Shown: piece by piece, positions 59,389-64,000 of the stretch
Layout: every line of letters starts with the position of its first letter
Numbering within the stretch: position 1 is the stretch's first letter
Assembly (NCBI RefSeq): GCF_004297105.1
Contig: NZ_SCVE01000018.1
Coordinates: 324,668 to 388,667, forward strand
DNA: 64,000 bases
Reading direction: 5' to 3'
Source of the DNA: Herbiconiux sp.
GTDB taxonomy: Bacteria; Actinomycetota; Actinomycetes; Actinomycetales; Microbacteriaceae
Program-made: the position numbers and the translations under genes
Notes under the pieces: generated by a model
Database searches by the model: none
The model's input: the letters and a program-made list of their open reading frames with translations, nothing else
What the model was told of the DNA's origin: nothing

Positions 59389-59605
59389 GCAAGACAATGG
59401 CGCTCAAGCCCTACGAGCAGGAGCTGCTCGATCGCGTCAAGTCCGGTCGCGGGATCCTGCACGTCGAAGGTCGCGCCGGAGATTGACGGCATCCAAGACC
59501 CGGCGACTCCAAGACCCGACTGCACCCGTTCGAGCAGCTCTCGCTCGAGTTGGGACAAGGCCGTTGCGCCCGTCTCGCTGGTCCTCGTTCTCATCACGGC
59601 CGCGC
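59389..59605. other. Decayed segment with two short, mutually similar reading frames in opposite orientation
   Basis: On the plus strand, 59397-59486 encodes a 29-residue peptide beginning MALKPYEQELLDRVKSGRG. On the minus strand a frame starting at 59594 gives TALSQLERELLERVQSGLG. The two share ELL-(D/E)-RV-x-SG and about three quarters of bases over 39 positions, as an imperfect inverted repeat. Neither forms a complete protein. The segment looks like the remains of genes lost in a rearrangement. Confidence 0.4.
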
Positions 59606-61012
59606 TCACCGCCCACTCACGAGATTGGCGGCGCGCGCGGTCCAGTGCGTCTTCGACTCGTCGCGTGCGTACTCACGGCTGTCGGCATAACCGTAGACCT
59701 TGTAGAGCGCGGTCGCCCCGAGCCATCGCACCGGCTCGAACTCCCAGTTGCGCGCCTGACGCCCGACCCAGGGCAACTTGGTCAGCTTCGTGTCCTCTCC
59801 TAGAATCAGGTCGCGCATGGTGCGCGCAGCGAGATTGGTGCCTGATAACCCGTGGCCCACGTAGCCACCGGCGGACAGCACTCCACTCGAGCGATCGAAG
59901 TTCACGGCGGCGCACCAATCTCGGGGCACCCCGAGCACGCCTGACCACGACTGCGCGAGGCTCACATTACGCAGAACCGGGAAAACCTCGCCGAGGCGTT
60001 TCTTCAACTGCAGCACTGCCGAGTCGGCGGTACGACCGTCACGATCGAAGCCCGAACGGAAATTGTACGGTACGCCGCGGCCGCCGATCGCAATGCGTCC
60101 GTCTTGTGTGCGGTGCATGTAGGTGAAGCTGTGAGCCATGTCTCCGACCAGCTCGGCGCCGTGCCAGTTCACCGCATCGAGCTGGGCGTCGGTTAGGCGT
60201 TCGGTAACAACCATGCTGCTGTTCATCGGCAGCAGCTTGCGCGCCTTGCCTTTGAGCGAGAGTGTGTAGCCTTCGAGCGCCTCCACGACGAACTTCGCAG
60301 AAACGACGCCGCGGTCGGTGTTCACGCGATGCGGTTCCACGCTGAGCGCCGTGGTGCCCTCAAAGATCGTGACGCCGAGCCGTTCAACCGTTTCGGCCAG
60401 GCCCCGCGTGTACTTCGCGGGGTGCACCCGGGCGCAGTGCGGCGTCCAGTAGCCTCCCCGCGCACCTTCGATGCGTACCCGATCTGCGAGCTGCGATGGC
60501 GATAACTCGAACACGTCCTCATCGCCCCAGCCCTGCTCCTTCATTTCCGAGATATGTGCGCGAGCACGGCCGAGCTGCGCGGCATTCGTCGCCGCGTGGA
60601 TCAGCCCGTCGTGCACCAGGTCTTCTGCGAAGCCTTCCGCACGGGCTACCTCGACGGACTCGTGCACGGCACCGAACATCTCGCGCTGCAGTGCCCGTGC
60701 GCTTTCGACACCGCCCGATTTGGCGTAGCGGCGGAACTGGCCAGCCGGTTCGGCGCTCATCCAGCCACCGTTTCGGCCCGATGCCCCGAATCCCACTTTT
60801 TCCTTTTCGAGAATGGCGATCTCGAGCTCTGGCCTCGCCTTCTTCAGGTAGTACGCGGTCCAGAGCCCGGTAAGACCACCACCGACGATGGCTACGTCGA
60901 CGGAAGTGTCGCCTATGAGTGGAGCGCGCCGTTCGGTCCCCACCGAAGATCGCATCCAGAATGAGATCTCACCATTTACGGGGCTTGAGTACAGGTGTGT
61001 TTGCTGCGTCAT
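59606..61012 (-). CDS. FAD-dependent amine/amino acid oxidase (DAO family)
   Basis: A 468-residue flavoenzyme. The N-terminal dinucleotide fold is VDVAIVGGGLTGLWTAYYL (about 38-56, GxGxxG) with an acidic end of strand 2 (AILEKEKVGFGASGRNGG, about 69-86), where FGASGRNGG is the mark of gamma-glutamylputrescine oxidase-type DAO proteins. The C-terminal region has GGYVGHGLSGTNLAARTM (about 395), the second FAD-contact motif. It would oxidise a primary or secondary amine to an aldehyde with release of hydrogen peroxide; exact substrate unknown. The PucR-type regulator is 145 bp upstream on the same strand. Confidence 0.88.
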   Translation of the reverse strand: MTQQTHLYSSPVNGEISFWMRSSVGTERRAPLIGDTSVDVAIVGGGLTGLWTAYYLKKARPELEIAILEKEKVGFGASGRNGGWMSAEPAGQFRRYAKSGGVESARALQREMFGAVHESVEVARAEGFAEDLVHDGLIHAATNAAQLGRARAHISEMKEQGWGDEDVFELSPSQLADRVRIEGARGGYWTPHCARVHPAKYTRGLAETVERLGVTIFEGTTALSVEPHRVNTDRGVVSAKFVVEALEGYTLSLKGKARKLLPMNSSMVVTERLTDAQLDAVNWHGAELVGDMAHSFTYMHRTQDGRIAIGGRGVPYNFRSGFDRDGRTADSAVLQLKKRLGEVFPVLRNVSLAQSWSGVLGVPRDWCAAVNFDRSSGVLSAGGYVGHGLSGTNLAARTMRDLILGEDTKLTKLPWVGRQARNWEFEPVRWLGATALYKVYGYADSREYARDESKTHWTARAANLVSGR

Positions 61013-61157
61013 GTGTGTCTAGATCCTCTTCGAGGCGAAGGTTCGATGACGCGAGCCTAATTCGAGATTACGCCTCACCTGATCGTGGAAGCGTATGAGA
61101 ATTGGTGTCGGTTCGTATGGTTGTCTAGTCCTAGCGAAGGGGGTGCCACGCCTTGCC

Positions 61158-62570
61158 TCATTGGCTTTGGGTGGCCTCCCAGGCCTGATAAGCGATCCAG
61201 AACGCTGCGAGGTCGGCCGATCTGGTCGCGCTCATGCCAGTTTCTTCCTCGATCCGATTGAGCCTGTATGAAAGCGTCTGTCGGTGGATGCCGAGTTCGT
61301 CGGCAGTGATTTGCCAGTGGCGATCATTCCGCAGGTAGGCGAAGAGGGTTTCCCTGAGTTTTTCGGCAGCAGCGCCGGGGCCCGCCAGGGTGCCAAGCAC
61401 ACCGGAGATGATCTCTTCCGAATCTCGAAGGGATCTGGCGAAGACGGCTATCGTCGTACCTTCGAACTCCACCCACGGATTATCGCTGTGTCGAGAAGCC
61501 ACGAGCACCTTAGCCGCTTCTTCCGCGGCCGCGCGTGCATCCCGATAGTCAGTGAATACTGAGGAGACGCCAAAACGGATGTCCGATGCCATCGCGAGCT
61601 TCTTCATCGATTCAACTGCGGCACGGGGTAGCAGGGCGAGGTGGCTGGTGCGCCCCGGCCCCACGAGTACGGGAGCCTCGCGCAGCGCCACGCTGAGAGC
61701 CACCCTTTGGCCGGCTTCTGGCGTGAAAGCCACGAGATGATAACCATCGGCTATCGAAAACCCGCCGAGCAGATCATCCGCGTCATGGGCCTCTGCGCCG
61801 GAGAGCAGCAGACTCAACGCGTTGGCGGAGCGTTCGGCTCGCAGGCGCGCAGCATCGAGCAGGCGGTCGACGCCGACTTCTAGCACCTTCATAAGGTGCA
61901 CCAGGATGAAGCTATCTAGCGGTTCCCCTTCGTGCTCGAGCACGAGCAGGTCCGCCGGGTGGCGTCCGCGCAGGGGATAGCGTCGTTGCGAGCACCCCGC
62001 GGCACCGAGATGCAGGGAGTCTGAGTCGAGCACAGACATGCGAGTGATGCCGTCCTCGACAACCAGGCCGACTCGCAGCAAGGTGGAGAGACTCGTGATG
62101 AGTTCTTCTGGGTTCTGCGCGTTTGCGGAGACCTGGTAGAGCTTGCTTAGTTTGAGCACCTGCAGAATCTGGGAAGAGGAAGTCGCCGCGGCGACATGCC
62201 GCGAAACCACAGCGTAGGGGATCTCGGCGGCAGTGAGCAGGATCGGGAAACCCAGTCGGTCCGCGGCGGCGAGCATGTCGTCGCTGAGTGGCGGAGCGAT
62301 GTCGTGATCCCCGACCATGAGCCCGGAAAGCCCCGCCATGTCGAGTCGTTCGACGAAGGCGGCCTGATCCTCCGCCCGCTGCGGTATGCACAGCCCTACC
62401 GTAAGCAGCAGCTCGTGAGGCCCGAGCCACCGCTCAGGAGCACTCATTTCGCAGCTGTGGGCCCAGAGCACCTCTCGGGAGAGGCCGTCGCGGCCTGCCA
62501 GCACCGATATTCCGAGACTTTCGGTCGAGACGAGATCCTCGAGCCGCATCACGGCTTCCGTGTTTGCCAT
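61158..62570 (-). CDS. PucR-family transcriptional regulator
   Basis: A 470-residue regulator with an N-terminal PucR domain (about 5-125: LEDLVSTESLGISVLAGRDG, ELLLTVG, GLSGLMVG), a middle sensor (about 240-360) and the C-terminal PucR-type HTH (about 405-465: RETLFAYLRNDRHWQITADELGIHRQTLSYRLNRIEEETG shortened here; key part is LGIHRQTLSYRLNRIEE). Such proteins regulate purine, amine and amino acid catabolism. ATG giving MANTEAVMRLED is chosen; a start 36 bp upstream is less likely. It is divergent from purU and upstream of the DAO gene, placing it to control both. Confidence 0.88.
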   Translation of the reverse strand: MANTEAVMRLEDLVSTESLGISVLAGRDGLSREVLWAHSCEMSAPERWLGPHELLLTVGLCIPQRAEDQAAFVERLDMAGLSGLMVGDHDIAPPLSDDMLAAADRLGFPILLTAAEIPYAVVSRHVAAATSSSQILQVLKLSKLYQVSANAQNPEELITSLSTLLRVGLVVEDGITRMSVLDSDSLHLGAAGCSQRRYPLRGRHPADLLVLEHEGEPLDSFILVHLMKVLEVGVDRLLDAARLRAERSANALSLLLSGAEAHDADDLLGGFSIADGYHLVAFTPEAGQRVALSVALREAPVLVGPGRTSHLALLPRAAVESMKKLAMASDIRFGVSSVFTDYRDARAAAEEAAKVLVASRHSDNPWVEFEGTTIAVFARSLRDSEEIISGVLGTLAGPGAAAEKLRETLFAYLRNDRHWQITADELGIHRQTLSYRLNRIEEETGMSATRSADLAAFWIAYQAWEATQSQ

Positions 62571-62611
62571 ACTCAGATCATGCCACAGAATTCTAACCCA
62601 ATTCATATCAA

Positions 62612-62647
62612 AGTATAGTTGAGCAATTTTACGGCATCACTTTTTAT
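62612..62647. promoter_or_regulatory. Divergent promoters between pucR-type gene and purU
   Basis: This 220-bp gap is AT-rich in its left half. For purU: -35 TTGAGC (62619-62624), 17-base spacer, -10 TTTTAT (62642-62647). For the regulator: TATACT on the minus strand (62612-62617), about 35 bases upstream of its start after the expected +1. The overlapping promoters suggest shared control. The purU leader also has two GGCGCC hexamers (62713 and 62731), able to pair with each other. Confidence 0.55.
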
Positions 62648-62790
62648 GGGAAGGAACCTTTCCCGCCAGAACTACCAACAAGGAAGTTGACCGACTGTGT
62701 CTATCGGATCGCGGCGCCCATCGAGTAACCGGCGCCACGAAACAACCACGGCGACCTGCCTCCTCCGTACTTCGTTCTAAGGAGAACCGA

Positions 62791-63651
62791 ATGTCTGCTG
62801 ACCAGCGCGAACTTGTCCTGGCACTGAGCTGCCCCGACCAGAAGGGCTTGGTCAGTGCGGTCGCTGGATACTTGTTTGCGCATGGTTGCAACATCGTGTC
62901 GTGTCAGCAGCATGAGGATGCGCTCAGTGGCAATTTCTTCATGAGGGTGCGTGCCAGTTACCTTGCGACGACTTCGCTAGAAGCGCTGCAAGCGGCATTC
63001 CAGGCGACGGCAGACACCTACGGAATGACCTGGATCATGACCGACTCGGCAACCCGTCAACGAGTCGCGATCCTCGTCTCCAAGGCCGAGCACTGCCTCA
63101 ATGACTTGCTCTTTCGCTGGCGCAGCGGCCAATTGAAGATCGACATCCCGTTTATCGCCTCGAACCATCCCGACCTCGCGCCGGTGGCTGAGGCTGCGGG
63201 CATCCCCTTCCATCACATCCCCGTCACGCCGGCCACGAAGCCCGAGGCTGAAGCGAGACTGCTTGAACTGATCGATGAGCACGATATCGACCTCACCGTG
63301 CTTGCCCGCTACATGCAGATTCTCAGTGACGACCTCAGCCGTGCGCTCGAAGGCAAAATGATCAACATTCACCACTCGTTCCTGCCCGGGTTTAAGGGCG
63401 CAAAGCCCTACCACCAAGCGTATGACCGCGGTGTCAAGCTGATCGGGGCCACCGCTCATTATGTGACGAGCGATCTTGACGAGGGGCCGATCATCGAGCA
63501 AGAGGTGCTGCGGGTCAACCACAAGCTGATGCCAGAAGACCTTGTTGCCGTAGGCCAAGACGCCGAACGCGTAGCCCTGTCGCGCGCCGTGCGGTGGCAT
63601 ACCGAGCACCGGGTGCTGTTGAACGGCACGCGCACCGTCGTCTTTAACTAG
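62791..63651 (+). CDS. purU: Formyltetrahydrofolate deformylase
   Basis: A 286-residue enzyme that hydrolyses 10-formyltetrahydrofolate to formate and tetrahydrofolate. The N-terminal ACT-like domain (about 6-85) begins ELVLALSCPDQKGLVSAVAG. The formyltransferase fold follows with VAILVSKAEHCLNDLLFRW (about 92), the catalytic Asn and His in MINIHHSFLPGFKGAKPYH (about 190-208; key residues N, H) and the Asp in SDLDEGPIIEQ (about 230). AAGGAG precedes the ATG. Next to a sarcosine/dimethylglycine dehydrogenase-like gene, it would recycle folate loaded with one-carbon units by N-demethylation, as in betaine or sarcosine catabolism. Confidence 0.94.
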   Translation: MSADQRELVLALSCPDQKGLVSAVAGYLFAHGCNIVSCQQHEDALSGNFFMRVRASYLATTSLEALQAAFQATADTYGMTWIMTDSATRQRVAILVSKAEHCLNDLLFRWRSGQLKIDIPFIASNHPDLAPVAEAAGIPFHHIPVTPATKPEAEARLLELIDEHDIDLTVLARYMQILSDDLSRALEGKMINIHHSFLPGFKGAKPYHQAYDRGVKLIGATAHYVTSDLDEGPIIEQEVLRVNHKLMPEDLVAVGQDAERVALSRAVRWHTEHRVLLNGTRTVVFN

Positions 63652-63721
63652 GTCCGAAACGTAGCTCTGAGAACAAATAGGACATACAGCCGAGCAAGCC
63701 GGCTCACGGAAGGAAACCAAT

Positions 63722-64000
63722 ATGGAACGCATGGTTGATCGCTCGGTGAGCGCCGCCGCATTCACCGATGAGGCTGGAGCGGCCCTGCCCGAGCACGCCG
63801 ATGTCATCGTGGTGGGAGGCGGCATCGTTGGCGCGAGCATCTCCTATCACCTGAACCTGCTGGGCAAGACGGACGTGCTGATGCTCGAGGCAAACGTGCT
63901 CGCCAGCGGCACAACCTGGCACGCTGCGGGTCTCGTGAACGCGGGGCGAGGCTCGGCAGCGATGACCGAACTCTCGAAGTACGGTGCTCAGTTCTATAAA
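63722..64000 (+). CDS. Start of a sarcosine/dimethylglycine dehydrogenase-like flavoenzyme (3' partial)
   Basis: The first 93 residues are in the window. ADVIVVGGGIVGASISYHL (about 26-44) is the FAD-binding GxGxxG motif, then LMLEANVLASGTTWHAAGLV (about 52-71): the sequence ASGTTWHAAG, with the His that carries covalent FAD in this family, is diagnostic of dimethylglycine/sarcosine dehydrogenases with a folate-binding C-terminus. GGAAGGA precedes the ATG. It starts 71 bp after purU and is probably in its operon. Oxidation of N-methyl groups would yield methylene-tetrahydrofolate if the C-terminal domain is present downstream. Confidence 0.88.
   Translation, partial: MERMVDRSVSAAAFTDEAGAALPEHADVIVVGGGIVGASISYHLNLLGKTDVLMLEANVLASGTTWHAAGLVNAGRGSAAMTELSKYGAQFYK

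Noticed and set aside
59331-59609. Minus-strand 92-codon frame as an intact gene
   Set aside because: It overlaps the thioesterase remnant and ends in it. Only a short part resembles protein; treated as decayed sequence.
62648-62790. Glycine or folate riboswitch upstream of purU
   Set aside because: I looked for the conserved cores of these aptamers and found none; only simple inverted repeats are present.

Overview
The window is high-GC DNA with actinobacterial features: GTG starts, leaderless-looking promoters, many short-gap or overlapping operons, a FHA/FtsK-type type VII secretion ATPase with WXG100-like partners, PGPGW, DUF6458 and DUF2599 proteins. The whole set fits a member of the Microbacteriaceae or a close relative. 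No rRNA gene and no CRISPR array were seen. From roughly 38.9 kb onward the sequence becomes visibly less GC-rich and more accessory in content.

Region by region. (1) 1-8.75 kb: a type VII secretion (ESX/Ess-like) locus. It holds the end of a proline-rich membrane protein, a 1565-residue EssC/EccC-like ATPase, two small helical WXG100-superfamily candidates, a large protein with a T7SS-signal-like N-terminus and a strongly hydrophobic middle, and two related small proteins of unknown function. The last five genes are almost all coupled by overlapping stop/start codons. (2) 8.9-23.6 kb: ordinary chromosomal genes: PlsC-type acyltransferase, AraC and glyoxalase-fold proteins, small membrane proteins, a secreted DUF2599 protein, an ABC-F ATPase, an OhrR-like MarR repressor, DUF2207 membrane protein, an ABC1/UbiB kinase with a PadR regulator, and a polysaccharide deacetylase. 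(3) 23.6-38.7 kb: DUF4407 membrane protein, a drug-efflux MFS with a MarR regulator and a quinone oxidoreductase sharing twin operators, a CPA2 antiporter, a TetR/DoxX divergent pair around a perfect palindrome, a pseudokinase-like protein, an alpha/beta hydrolase, a MurJ-type flippase and several small membrane proteins.

(4) 38.9-48.9 kb: a candidate defence or DNA-processing island: a DEDDh exonuclease-BRCT protein in an operon with an FRG-domain protein, a large unknown protein, and a RecB/AddA-like helicase-nuclease coupled to an AddB-like nuclease. (5) 49.15-57.65 kb: a tRNA-Pro(CGG)-like gene with a damaged T arm is followed by part of a conjugative element: two DprA-family proteins, a ComF-like zinc-ribbon phosphoribosyltransferase translationally coupled to the canonical DprA, a DUF6349-like protein, two small conserved proteins and a 1192-residue MobF relaxase-helicase with a 13-bp-arm hairpin next to its start codon. 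No integrase, coupling protein or mating-channel ATPase is visible, so the element is either truncated or continues outside the window. (6) 57.8-59.1 kb: a complete IS3-family insertion sequence of 1324 bp with 54-bp inverted repeats and a likely -1 frameshift site; it lacks an evident target duplication and abuts a 5'-truncated thioesterase gene, suggesting an adjacent deletion. (7) 59.6-64 kb: amine and one-carbon catabolism: a DAO-type oxidase, a PucR-type regulator, PurU formyltetrahydrofolate deformylase and the start of a sarcosine/dimethylglycine dehydrogenase-like enzyme. Oxidative N-demethylation loads tetrahydrofolate with one-carbon units and PurU can release them as formate, so these genes form a plausible functional unit.

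The most interesting parts are the DprA/phosphoribosyltransferase module on the conjugative fragment, the exonuclease-FRG pair, the secretion-locus proteins, and several clean palindromic operators that predict which regulator controls which promoter.
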